Source: an uncultured Saprospiraceae bacterium (GTDB lineage Bacteria > Bacteroidota > Bacteroidia > Chitinophagales > Saprospiraceae). From it: a DNA stretch of 54,564 bases. Below, piece by piece: positions 26,101 to 33,841 of this stretch (position 1 is the first letter of the stretch; each line of letters begins with the position of its first letter). The translations under genes were made by a program, and so were the position numbers. The stretch lies in NCBI GenBank assembly GCA_937922815.1, contig CALAJP010000258.1:1-54564 (forward strand), in the 5' to 3' direction. Below the pieces are notes generated by a model, which was not told the DNA's origin, ran no database searches, and saw only the letters and a list, made by a program, of their open reading frames with translations.

Positions 26101-28343
26101 ATATTGATACTTATATTGATGAACTGACAGGCTTTGTTATCCCTAAAGGGCGTGGAGACACTATTATACGTCAGCCTGATTTAACAGGTTGTATAACTGA
26201 TGTTTATGAGTATCATATTACTTTTTTAGAAAGAGATACTTTTGCCCCTGTTCAAACCGTATGTTTGAACGAGCCGTTTGAAATAGGTGGAAACTTCTAT
26301 AATCAAAATAATTTGCCTCCATTCGTAGCGTTATCTTGCGATAGTGTCATTTCTACCGCCAATTTTGAACAGTTAGACTTATTAGAAACAAACGAAGATT
26401 ACGTTTTTTGTGGAAATGATTCGTTACATGTTTATGATGGAAGTGGAAATATATCACGAACATTGACTAGAAACCAATTCTTATTTTTTCCGACAATAGA
26501 AACTGTTTTGGTTACATCGCAAAATGGTTGTGATAGTTTGATTACTTTTAATTTAGACATTGAGACCATAAATATGCCAGTAACTCAATTTAATACCTGC
26601 AAGTTGGATACTTTTTGGGTTTATGATAACTGGTTTACTCCGAATGACACGGTGAAAAATATTGATTTTGGAGAAAAATGTATTCAGACTTATGAAATAA
26701 AAGTAGATTTTATTGAATCAATTGATACTTTTCCCGTTTTAGAAATTGAGGCTAATTGTGGTATAAATTCTTTAGATACGGTAATTAGGGGAGAAACTTT
26801 CCAATTTTCTATAACTAGAAATACAGATACTCTTAAAATAGAAAACGCAGACGGTTGTGTTGTATTAGTACAACCTATTTGGGTTCATTTTTATGAAAAC
26901 CAAACTACTGATATTGGCGATTTTTATGACTGTTCAAACAATGGTTTACTTTTGTTAAACCCCTATGGCAGTTCGGATACATTAATTACGGATGAAGGCA
27001 ACTTTGAAATTGTGATACCTTCTTCGACAGGTTGTGATTCTACGATACAAGGGAATATTATTAAAAACGAAAATATTCAATTGATAGTCATAGGCTTGGA
27101 TGAAATATGCGAGGGAGACGAAATCGAATTGAGCATTTCTTCCAATAGTGCAGAACCTTTAAACCTAAATTTATTAAGCGATAATATTGTTGTTGATAAC
27201 TTTAACCTATTGACAGACACTATATTGAATAAAAAACCATTACAAAACACTACTTATTCCCTCGAATTATTAACCAATTCTTCTCAATGTATTCCTTTGA
27301 CGGAATCTACTAGCCACCAAGTAACATTAGTTAACACACCAATAGAACTGACCATTACGGACGATGATTGTATAGACAACCGTTCTGCAACGATAGACAT
27401 AAAAGATGTGGATGCCGATGCTTTTGATATAGAATGGATGGATGGAGATAAAAGTAATGCTAGAAATGAACTAGCATCTGGAATATGGTCGTTTGAGGTT
27501 ACGAGTCCTAATGGGTGTAAATATATTGATAGTTTTGAGATAAATAATTACCAATACGCAGAAGAACAATATGAAATTTTATTAGAAAGCTGTGAATTAG
27601 ATTCTGAAGGTAATTCTATGATATTTAAACATCCTCGTTTGGATGAAGAAAGGAATATTGTTTTTGTTAATCAAAATAGCCTTGATTCGAGTATCATTAA
27701 ATTCGATGTTGGTACGAATGAGCATGAATTAGTAAATATCAAAAATGGAGAATATTCATTATACATTTATGATAACAACCAATGTTTGTTAGATAGCACT
27801 GATGTTAGTATCTACGGTAAAAAGTTAGCTTTATTACCCGAAATAGAAGACACTACCATTTCTATTCCTCGATCTATTGTGATAGACGTTGATACAGATT
27901 TGTCATTGAATTGGAGCCCTGCCAACTTAGTGAACTGCCTCTCTACGGATTGTAATTTTGTTGAAATGTTGGTGAACCAAAATACAGAATTTCGTTACAG
28001 CACTCGTTCAAATGAATATTGTTTTGAAGAAAAATCCTTTGAAGTAATTATCTCAAAAAATGCACTCATTGAGTTCCCAAATGCAATAAGAGCAGGAAGT
28101 ACACCTGGTTTTATGCTGCATTCTACAGACAAAAATTATGACATCACAAAACTCCAAATCTATGATCGCTGGGGAACTTTAGTTTATGATGTCGAAAACA
28201 TTCAAACCAACGATTTTAGCACTGCTTGGCAAGGACAAATAGAAAACAAGTTAGTTTCGAGTGGGAACTATGTTTTTTTTGCTCAAGTGATTCTCGATAA
28301 TGGGCAAATTCAAGAATTGGGCGGAAGTTTTACTGTTTTTTAA
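23130..28343 (+). CDS. Giant T9SS type-B secreted protein
   Basis: A secreted protein of 1737 residues. The signal peptide ends near A-V-T-A-Q (residue 29). Residues about 100-260 resemble a lamin-tail-like domain (M-V-D-A-C-N-E-D-G...N-N-E-F-M-V-I-H-S-G-S-G). A very long series of Cys-containing modules follows, with recurring G-C-D-S-L-I / S-C-D-S-L units common in Bacteroidota surface proteins. The tail (F-P-N-A-I-R-A-G-S; I-Y-D-R-W-G-T-L-V-Y; S-S-G-N-Y-V-F-F-A-Q-V) is a CHU_C type-B T9SS signal. It is probably an adhesin-like surface protein using SprF-like partners. It stands alone, divergent from lysS. No catalytic motif is seen. The Cys pairs suggest periplasmic disulfide formation before export. 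Confidence 0.85.
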   Translation: MTRQTLYIAFLKIVLVYAMLCFTNAVTAQCPNITTITAENGCDAGSPCIFCFDEPQSFNFTVSGTNIPEGTPLSWRVTVDTNDLGSATNISKLSNFSTVDVDNVDRCDVCPTTLGIMVDACNEDGIGEGNNEFMVIHSGSGFLASELGVNFGFQGMGISNDGDINLGNSPCIFRVQPEANLITQLNQSCTDFIPAGRNTTIPANSLVVIFTSSNATREYDLSVLCDSGENIFVLQNECERTPRNGAFSNGRSEETPFTTELYLEECDNACKTAFTYDRGEIGNSETSSTFVLQDQNTGQIEYFTDLDCNVPVGFNLEKPSTFAQSTIQFDLNCIDINAIKDEAEFFVYAHVQGASSCFAESLRSDFLHFKNDANLCKTFEELIQIPNLVCKGIDYNLNTLVENNNEIGFIFNHPFINNNILNVPLSETIDEIVVTVVNGGTKNCNRTPFSINIPLDGDSQNTIPAQIDICEGELIDLYDFVTGNLDFGNWSFLRQPVTGADIVNWAPAVYRLEYTYNNCTDVYVLETDLNIGGNVPIVTPLNKRVCKQDADFELNSLIEEDIDGEWFYEGTVILSDEFRNLNANTYPLVFQPTGLDCYQSITLNTILVNEPDVVLIDTVICRDINSVFRLNELFSNLLFADGTWYFESFLGREELLGGEFDLNRYSLGIHEVIFVPSASNTRLCQDSYRTTVQISEPIANQDTLIESCEPEVQFESEIYVNDTTFILFKNEGGCEYVLNVSIDFSDSIIVEKDSIVALCMGDAITLPDGSLLNMDNPVATIVSASETDCFVSKINYRAHFQNNIVVHLPSDTICYGERVQISGRQYDYNNLPGDTLIISIPGQSCDSLILTDSLIFEGERSISQLRDTLCVLDTLNLYNLDGTFYTQIFNELATNNVYKVGYPDYKNELGCINPLDVEILFQSRFVKDTIISAECNEESLIYRDSIFTVDNPRHTFFFRQNEDGTCDSLENVTVIFKVPNPIITIDTVQCDIDTYIDELTGFVIPKGRGDTIIRQPDLTGCITDVYEYHITFLERDTFAPVQTVCLNEPFEIGGNFYNQNNLPPFVALSCDSVISTANFEQLDLLETNEDYVFCGNDSLHVYDGSGNISRTLTRNQFLFFPTIETVLVTSQNGCDSLITFNLDIETINMPVTQFNTCKLDTFWVYDNWFTPNDTVKNIDFGEKCIQTYEIKVDFIESIDTFPVLEIEANCGINSLDTVIRGETFQFSITRNTDTLKIENADGCVVLVQPIWVHFYENQTTDIGDFYDCSNNGLLLLNPYGSSDTLITDEGNFEIVIPSSTGCDSTIQGNIIKNENIQLIVIGLDEICEGDEIELSISSNSAEPLNLNLLSDNIVVDNFNLLTDTILNKKPLQNTTYSLELLTNSSQCIPLTESTSHQVTLVNTPIELTITDDDCIDNRSATIDIKDVDADAFDIEWMDGDKSNARNELASGIWSFEVTSPNGCKYIDSFEINNYQYAEEQYEILLESCELDSEGNSMIFKHPRLDEERNIVFVNQNSLDSSIIKFDVGTNEHELVNIKNGEYSLYIYDNNQCLLDSTDVSIYGKKLALLPEIEDTTISIPRSIVIDVDTDLSLNWSPANLVNCLSTDCNFVEMLVNQNTEFRYSTRSNEYCFEEKSFEVIISKNALIEFPNAIRAGSTPGFMLHSTDKNYDITKLQIYDRWGTLVYDVENIQTNDFSTAWQGQIENKLVSSGNYVFFAQVILDNGQIQELGGSFTVF

Positions 28344-28536
28344 AAAAAAATATATTAGATATTTGCATATATATATATTATGGGTGTAATTAAATACTGT
28401 TTCTGGATAAAAGGTCGTTAAAGAATAATTGCGCATAAGTTCTACTACTTTTTCTACTACGATTGTTTTAGTGTTTTTTGACATAGTTTACTTTAATTAA
28501 TTACAACTATGTATTAACCCACCAAATAATACAATT

Positions 28537-28746
28537 ATGAAAAAATTATTCTTTCTCCCAATCTTTATTCTTTCGTTATCTTTTGTTGCCTTTTCTAGTG
28601 AAACTAAGGTCGAATCAACAGTTACTATATCTGAAAAAGAAGAAGGTTCTTGTACTGCTACTTGCGGAGAGTTTAGTTCAACTGCTCCAACATGTGACGA
28701 AGCAGTGAGAGGATTAGAGGCTATGATGGGGATTGAACTACGCTAA
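28537..28746 (+). CDS. Small secreted Cys-containing peptide
   Basis: A 69-residue protein with a clear signal peptide (MKKLFFLPIFILSLSFVAFS) and a mature part of about 48 residues. Three Cys (C39, C43, C53) lie in S-C-T-A-T-C-G-E-F and P-T-C-D-E-A-V-R-G-L-E-A-M-M-G. No family was recognised. It is the first gene of a set with the GLPGLI gene (59 bases on) and the TonB-receptor-like barrel. A strong hairpin between it and GLPGLI could make the peptide mRNA more abundant than the rest. The peptide may be a substrate, signal or metal-carrying partner of the barrel; this is inference from position only. Confidence 0.6.
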   Translation: MKKLFFLPIFILSLSFVAFSSETKVESTVTISEKEEGSCTATCGEFSSTAPTCDEAVRGLEAMMGIELR

Positions 28747-28752
28747 AACATT

Positions 28753-28788
28753 AACGTATGCTTATCAACAAAATGATAAGCATACGTT
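28753..28788 (+). terminator. Hairpin between the peptide gene and GLPGLI, likely partial terminator
   Basis: AACGTATGCTTATCA (28753-28767) and TGATAAGCATACGTT (28774-28788) form a perfect 15-base stem with a six-base loop. The following TATTTTAAA is a weak T-tract, so read-through into GLPGLI, or use as an mRNA 3'-end stabiliser, is plausible. Confidence 0.7.
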
Positions 28789-28805
28789 TATTTTAAAAAA
28801 AAATT

Positions 28806-29540
28806 ATGAAAAAAATTATTGCATTCTTGTTGTTATTACCGGTTACTATTTTCTCTCAATATACTGGAGTTGTAACGTATATTCAAGATTTGAATCTAAT
28901 TAGTTCCGAAGAGTATAGTGGCGAAACAAATTTATTTTTTAATAAACAAGTATCAAGTTATTTGTATAAATCATTACCTGAAGAACAAAAAATAAAGAGA
29001 GATGGAATGAGATTTAAAGTTGAAGTTGCAGATGAAGAGGGTTTACCTATTTATATAGACCGAACTAAAAAAGAAGTGCATCACAAAATTACTTACGGAT
29101 TACATAAATCGAAATGTGTTGTTATTGACACATTACATCAGATTAATTGGAAAATGAGTAATGAAACAAAGCAAATCAGTAAATACACTTGTAGTAAAGC
29201 AATAGGAGAATTTGGGGGAAGAACCTATGAAGCATGGTTCACTACTGAAATTCCTGTAAGTAGTGGTCCATATAAACTATGGGGGTTACCAGGCTTAATT
29301 TTAGAAGCTAAATCCACTGATGGAATGGTCTCATTTTTTTTGAAGGGTTTGAAAATAACCCAAGAAATTAATGAGATAAAAGAACCAACTGCCAAAGATA
29401 TATATCCTAGCAAGGAAGCTTTTTTAATTGCAAAAAAAGAGTATGATGATAAATTAATGAAAAAAGCAAAATCATTAGGCATTAATTTTTCAATCAATAA
29501 GCCACATCCTGATAGCAAAATAGAAAAAAGTAAAACTTGA
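28806..29540 (+). CDS. GLPGLI family protein
   Basis: A 244-residue secreted or periplasmic protein of the GLPGLI family (TIGR01200), restricted to Bacteroidota and of unknown function. The signal peptide is M-K-K-I-I-A-F-L-L to about I-F-S-Q. The diagnostic segment S-G-P-Y-K-L-W-G-L-P-G-L-I-L-E-A lies near residue 160, preceded by the usual Y-x-A-W-F-T-T-E-I-P-V. These genes are very often followed by a TonB-receptor-like barrel with a carboxypeptidase-regulatory domain, as here, where its stop overlaps the next start by four bases. The Lys-rich end (K-I-E-K-S-K-T) has no known meaning. Confidence 0.9.
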   Translation: MKKIIAFLLLLPVTIFSQYTGVVTYIQDLNLISSEEYSGETNLFFNKQVSSYLYKSLPEEQKIKRDGMRFKVEVADEEGLPIYIDRTKKEVHHKITYGLHKSKCVVIDTLHQINWKMSNETKQISKYTCSKAIGEFGGRTYEAWFTTEIPVSSGPYKLWGLPGLILEAKSTDGMVSFFLKGLKITQEINEIKEPTAKDIYPSKEAFLIAKKEYDDKLMKKAKSLGINFSINKPHPDSKIEKSKT

Positions 29541-32212
29541 GAGCATTTAATTTAATCCTGATTTTATTATTTACACTTTCATTGAATGCACAAACTTTTT
29601 TATTCAAAGGAACTGTATTAGATTCTTTATCAGGTGCAGGCATTGAATACGCTAACGTATATATAGAGTCTCCCGAGAGTGGTATAATAGCATTTTCCAA
29701 TACAAATGCTGTTGGTCAATATGAAATTGTTACCAATGTCAAACTTCCCGATACGGTTAATATAACAGCAAGTGTTTTAGGCTTCAAGGCTAAAACATTT
29801 TTTTTGAGAACGGCAAGTAATAAAGTGTTTATTCAAGATTTTCAATTATCACAAGAAGATTTCTTACTAGAAGAGGCTATTGTAAAAGAAGAAAGCTTGC
29901 CAATTATAAGGAACAATGACACGACAAGGTATAAAGTTTCAGCATTTATAGATAGCACAGAGTATTCTGTGGAGGATGTATTAAAAAAACTACCAGGTAT
30001 TGAGGTATCTGATGTTGGAGGTATCAGTATTAATGGTAAGCCTATTGCGAAAGTAATGATAGAAGGAGATGATTTGTTTGGGAGCAATTACACCGTAGGA
30101 ACACGCAACCTTAGAGCAGGTGTTTTAGATGAAGTCGAAGTTGTAGATAATTACGAGGACAATCCAGTATTAAAAGATATTAATTTATCTGATGATGTAA
30201 TTTTAAACCTAAAAATAAAAGAAAGCAAAAAAAATGTCATTTCTGGTGGATACACTTTAGGTTTAGGGTATGGAGATGAAATAAAAAATTATTTTCATGG
30301 TAATCTGTTTTCCTTTTCTAAGAAATCTAAAACCGTTTTGTTAGGCAATATCAATAACATAGGGTTTAATCCGATAGGGGAAGTAGAATTATTGTCTAAT
30401 AACGCTAGCCTCATTCAATCCATTGAAAAAGAATCATCAAAACCTTTATCGTTATTTAATGACCCTGAATTTCAACGAATTGGTTTGCCTGATAAGTTTA
30501 CTTTTCAAAAGAATACTAATATTGTTAACTTTAATCAAGTTTTTAACCTTTCGAACGAATTGGATATAAAATTATCGGGTACTTATTTCAAAGAAAAAGG
30601 TACTCAAAACTACTTTTACGACAATGTGTTTTTCTCAACAGCAGATACATTAACATTTAAAGAAACAACTGAATCTAAAAAGAAAAACGATTTATCAGAC
30701 TTTGTTTTAAGTGTGAATTACTTCTCAAAAAATAACAAAAACAGTATAAAATTATATTCGAATTATATTTCTAGAAAAGAGGAGACTAATCAACTCTTTG
30801 AAAGAATAGAAAATAGTCTAAAAAGAGCAATTGGTCAAGATAATACTTCATTGCCTACATCTTTCTATAACGCTTTAGAATACACCTCTAAAGTATCTAA
30901 GTATTCAATTTTTCAAATTACATCTAAGTACAAAAGACAAAAAAATAATCAATACTTAGCATTACAAGACGATAATTATGCAGACTATTTTGATTTAGAA
31001 ACACTGAATCAAATAGCCCAAAAAAGTAAAATAGCCCAAACTAAAAGTGAACTATCCTTTAGGTATCTTTATTCTAAACGAATTACGCTAAATGTTGAAT
31101 TATTATACTCTGATATTAATACCTCAATTTTTTCAAATACGACTTTAGATGAAAGGTTACAGCCTAATAATTCTACCGAGATATATGGAAATGATATTTC
31201 AATAAAGCAATCTATTCCAATGTTGAAATCAATTTTTAGAAAAAAAATAGCTAAAAATATATTTTCTGGAGGGATAGAACTTTCGCATTCAAGCTTTAAA
31301 GGAGATAAATTTAAAAGTCAAAAAAGGTACTTATTTAATTCTTTTTTGCAGTTAAAGACCAAGTTAGATTCTTATAGTTTGCTTAATTTCAAGTATAGCT
31401 ATAAAGAGCAATTTGCTCAAACGAATACCCTTTTTGAAGAGTTTATTTTTAATGATTACCAAACTTTAAAAAGGGGCACATTTAATCTTTTACCCGAAAA
31501 AGAACACCGTTTGTCAGGCAGCTATAGTTACGATGATGTTCTAAATACGTTTAGCTTTAATATTAAAGCTTCTTTTTCGAAGTCTGCTAATTCAGTAGGT
31601 AATGATTTTAATTATACTCGAAATTTATTTGAACAACGCTTGTTTAATCCAATTTCTACTACTAATTGGAGAGGAGGAGCATTAATTCAGAAACTATTCT
31701 ATAACATTGACTCTAGGTTTCTATTGCGATACCTTGTAAATTCAACATCAACAAACAGCATCATAAATGATGAATTACAAGATATAACATTTTATACTAA
31801 CGAAATATACTTAGACTATGGTTCTGCATTCGACATTCCAATAAACTTCTTTTTTACCAACTCATTAGTATTTAGTGATTTTTCCTCCTCTTTAGGGGCT
31901 AAAAATAAATTAATTACTTTGTCTAGCAAGTGCAAAGTTGTGTACAAACCGAATAAAAAATTTAATATAAATATAGCAGTATATAATATTTATAATCAAT
32001 CGAAGTCCATCAAAAATTCTTTTTTAAATTCTGAAATAAACGCTTCATTTATTTTTAATAAGAAAAAACGTAACGAATTATCAATAGGCATTGTTAATTT
32101 AACAAACCAAAATAAATTTGATACTAAATCTTTAGGAAACTATTATACCAGAGATTTTAGTCTAGATGGAGTACCAAGATTTTTTGTTATAAAATGGGAT
32201 TCTTCATTATAG
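29537..32212 (+). CDS. TonB-dependent-receptor-like outer-membrane barrel with regulatory N-domain
   Basis: An 891-residue protein. The signal peptide (MRAFNLILILLFTLSLNAQ) is followed by a carboxypeptidase-regulatory-like domain at about 22-110 (F-K-G-T-V-L-D-S-L-S-G-A-G-I-E-Y-A-N-V). A plug-like domain follows at about 125-225 (K-K-L-P-G-I-E-V; I-N-G-K-P-I-A-K-V-M-I-E-G-D-D-L-F-G), then a large barrel rich in Tyr, Phe and Asn. The start is TTG, overlapping the GLPGLI stop (TTGA), and is needed for the signal peptide. The plug retains the L-P-G-I/N-G motif of TonB receptors, but no typical TonB box is evident. The transported molecule is unknown; coupling to GLPGLI and the small peptide suggests a peptide- or metal-linked role. 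Confidence 0.82.
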   Translation: MRAFNLILILLFTLSLNAQTFLFKGTVLDSLSGAGIEYANVYIESPESGIIAFSNTNAVGQYEIVTNVKLPDTVNITASVLGFKAKTFFLRTASNKVFIQDFQLSQEDFLLEEAIVKEESLPIIRNNDTTRYKVSAFIDSTEYSVEDVLKKLPGIEVSDVGGISINGKPIAKVMIEGDDLFGSNYTVGTRNLRAGVLDEVEVVDNYEDNPVLKDINLSDDVILNLKIKESKKNVISGGYTLGLGYGDEIKNYFHGNLFSFSKKSKTVLLGNINNIGFNPIGEVELLSNNASLIQSIEKESSKPLSLFNDPEFQRIGLPDKFTFQKNTNIVNFNQVFNLSNELDIKLSGTYFKEKGTQNYFYDNVFFSTADTLTFKETTESKKKNDLSDFVLSVNYFSKNNKNSIKLYSNYISRKEETNQLFERIENSLKRAIGQDNTSLPTSFYNALEYTSKVSKYSIFQITSKYKRQKNNQYLALQDDNYADYFDLETLNQIAQKSKIAQTKSELSFRYLYSKRITLNVELLYSDINTSIFSNTTLDERLQPNNSTEIYGNDISIKQSIPMLKSIFRKKIAKNIFSGGIELSHSSFKGDKFKSQKRYLFNSFLQLKTKLDSYSLLNFKYSYKEQFAQTNTLFEEFIFNDYQTLKRGTFNLLPEKEHRLSGSYSYDDVLNTFSFNIKASFSKSANSVGNDFNYTRNLFEQRLFNPISTTNWRGGALIQKLFYNIDSRFLLRYLVNSTSTNSIINDELQDITFYTNEIYLDYGSAFDIPINFFFTNSLVFSDFSSSLGAKNKLITLSSKCKVVYKPNKKFNINIAVYNIYNQSKSIKNSFLNSEINASFIFNKKKRNELSIGIVNLTNQNKFDTKSLGNYYTRDFSLDGVPRFFVIKWDSSL

Positions 32213-32300
32213 CGAGTCGTCCTAAAATAGGTTGATAGTTTTTAAATGAAAAGATATAATTCAGTGAAGCTGGCTTTGCTAGATTATTTTGTGCATAAAA
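32213..32300 (+). other. Possible insertion-sequence end fragment
   Basis: GTCGTCCTAAAATAGGTTGA lies at 32217-32236, just after the barrel gene. It looks like IS3-type terminal sequences as I recall them, and is followed by a 24-codon frame from 32246 (M-K-R-Y-N-S-V-K-L-A-L-L-D-Y). No matching second end is seen in the window, so this is tentative. It directly precedes the Fic remnant. Confidence 0.3.
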
Positions 32301-32441
32301 TTAAGTGTTTTTGTAATTAAGGCTCAGATGTACCCTACTCGCTGTAATTGTTTTACGAAGTATTGCTACTGTTTCTAAATCTTGCTTAGGAGGTAGTAAG
32401 GGCAAATTACTGTAAGGAGTATTTCTATTAAAATTTGTCAT
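32301..32441 (-). pseudogene. Fic-family protein, N-terminal remnant
   Basis: The minus-strand frame from ATG at 32441 reads M-T-N-F-N-R-N-T then P-Y-S-N-L-P-L-L-P-P-K-Q-D-L-E-T-V and A-I-L-R-K-T-I-T-A-S-R-V-H, stopping after 46 residues. Fic proteins (AMPylating enzymes with a Fic_N domain) begin with a closely similar P-Y-N-D-L-P-L-L-P-P...D-I-E-T-K-x-V-L-K segment followed by A-L-A-E-L-K. Similarity ends near residue 38, and none of the downstream Fic core (HPFxxGNGR) is present in any frame before the barrel gene. It is a truncated remnant; the adjoining sequence may be the insertion that broke it. Confidence 0.65.
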
Positions 32442-32508
32442 GTTGAACAAGGGTAATAATTACTCACGTTTTATTAACGAGTGTAAATATATAGAAAATT
32501 TACCTTTG

Positions 32509-32538
32509 TTGTAAATGTAAGCGTAAAATTTACTTTTG
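32509..32538 (+). promoter_or_regulatory. Bacteroidota-type promoter of a small gene
   Basis: TTG at 32509-32511, a 19-base spacer and TACTTTTG at 32531-32538 fit the consensus exactly. A second -7-like TACCTTTG lies at 32501-32508. The predicted start of transcription near 32545 is about 20 bases before the ATG at 32566. Confidence 0.6.
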
Positions 32539-32565
32539 TATTTTCTGTTTTAAAAATAATGACTA

Positions 32566-32694
32566 ATGAAAACTAAAACAGAAATAATGATTTGTAGTTC
32601 TATCGCCATGAAAAATGAAATTATTGTTACAATGAATGATGAATTCAAACAAACGAAATTGGATATTAAAAAAATTAAATCAGATTGTTATTAA
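32566..32694 (+). CDS. Small hypothetical protein, 42 aa
   Basis: The ATG-started frame gives M-K-T-K-T-E-I-M-I-C-S-S-I-A-M-K-N-E and ends K-K-I-K-S-D-C-Y. It is Lys-rich with two Cys and no signal peptide or membrane span, and no family is recognised. It is preceded by a very good promoter (32509-32538) and ends ten bases before the convergent stop of the glycosyltransferase gene. The promoter is the main reason to believe it. It may itself be the truncated start of a lost gene, since the adjoining bases carry a Fic remnant. Confidence 0.4.
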   Translation: MKTKTEIMICSSIAMKNEIIVTMNDEFKQTKLDIKKIKSDCY

Positions 32695-32704
32695 TAAACC
32701 TATT

Positions 32705-33688
32705 TTATGATAAATACCCACTCACTTTATTTACTACCTCATCCACATCAATATCATTCATGCAGCGAAAATGTTTTTTGGGACATTCTTGATAACCAAT
32801 TTTTGAACAAGGGCGACATTTTAAATTATTAACTTGTATCACTTCAAAGTTATCGGGCTGTTTAGGCATATAAGGAAACATACCAAATTCAGGAACAGTA
32901 TTCCCCCAGATAGAAATGGTGGGTGTTTGAAAGGCTGCTGCAATGTGCATCAGACCAGTATCTGGTGTTATGATAACATTCGCCTTTTTTACTAAATACG
33001 CACTTTGATGCAGATTAGTTTTTCCAACAGAATTTATGATTTGGGGATGCTTCTCTTTTAGCTTAGTTGCGGTTTTCTTGTCATTAGGACCACCTAACAA
33101 AATTATAGTAGTATTCAGCTTACGTATTATTTTATCTATTTTTTCAAATGGTATTACTTTGGTTTGGTAAGAAGCGCCCAAGGCAATCGCCACAAAAGAA
33201 GATGGTATTTTTATCGGAAATTTTTTTTCTATTGTTGGAGGAAGAAAATAATCTAACCCTTTGAAGTCATTATAGACACCAAGATGGTTAATTGTCCTTA
33301 AATATCTTTCAACAATATGTTCTTTGGGTAAAAGATCCCAAGGAGTATTGACTTTTAACCACTTTTGAATATTTAATTTATTAAAGCGATGCACCGTAAT
33401 TCCTAATTTGAAGGATAATTCTCGGGTTCTTAGGTTGTTATGTAGGTCTATGATTAGGTTGTATTTCTCTTTTTTTAACTCACTAACCACTTCATTTATT
33501 TTTTTTTCAAAAGTCCAAATCTTATCAATGTATGGATTGAACTCCATAATTGTAGCAAATTTACTTTTAGTAAGCAAATGAATAGAAACTCCCTCTTTTT
33601 GCTCATACAGACATCTGTATACAGGACTTGTAAGGACAATATCCCCAATAGAACTAAACCGTAACACTAGAATCTTTAAAGTTGGCAT
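32705..33688 (-). CDS. Family 9 glycosyltransferase (heptosyltransferase-like)
   Basis: A 327-residue cytoplasmic or peripheral glycosyltransferase of the ADP-heptose:LPS heptosyltransferase family. It starts I-L-V-L-R-F-S-S-I-G-D-I-V-L-T-S-P-V, the family's glycine loop. The second Rossmann half contains I-T-P-D-T-G-L-M-H-I-A-A-A, the nucleotide-sugar site, then I-S-I-W-G-N-T-V-P. Length fits WaaF/WaaC-type enzymes (about 330-350). Four Cys in the last 45 residues (C-R-P-C-S-K, Q-E-C-P-K, F-R-C-M) follow a pattern seen in many GT9 members. It is a monocistronic minus-strand gene. The acceptor sugar is not predictable; a role in LPS core is likely. Confidence 0.9.
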   Translation of the reverse strand: MPTLKILVLRFSSIGDIVLTSPVYRCLYEQKEGVSIHLLTKSKFATIMEFNPYIDKIWTFEKKINEVVSELKKEKYNLIIDLHNNLRTRELSFKLGITVHRFNKLNIQKWLKVNTPWDLLPKEHIVERYLRTINHLGVYNDFKGLDYFLPPTIEKKFPIKIPSSFVAIALGASYQTKVIPFEKIDKIIRKLNTTIILLGGPNDKKTATKLKEKHPQIINSVGKTNLHQSAYLVKKANVIITPDTGLMHIAAAFQTPTISIWGNTVPEFGMFPYMPKQPDNFEVIQVNNLKCRPCSKIGYQECPKKHFRCMNDIDVDEVVNKVSGYLS

Positions 33689-33841
33689 TTTATTTGTCGT
33701 AATACAAAAAAAGACAGTATAGCTAAACTTTGATAAAATAACAAATTAAGGTTGAATGATTTAAAGAAGTTTGCTGTTTCGAATTTTAATAAAACCGCGT
33801 AGGCTAATCAACACACACACAATTAAAGTTCTAATAAAAAC

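Noticed and set aside
28251-28484. 77-codon minus-strand ORF overlapping the end of the giant T9SS gene
   Set aside because: It overlaps about 90 coding bases antisense, has no recognisable domain, and its A/T-rich codons look like a shadow.
32246-32320. 24-codon frame MKRYNSVKLALLDYF as an IS3 transposase start
   Set aside because: Too short and only loosely like an IS3 orfA start; kept only as part of the possible IS-end note.
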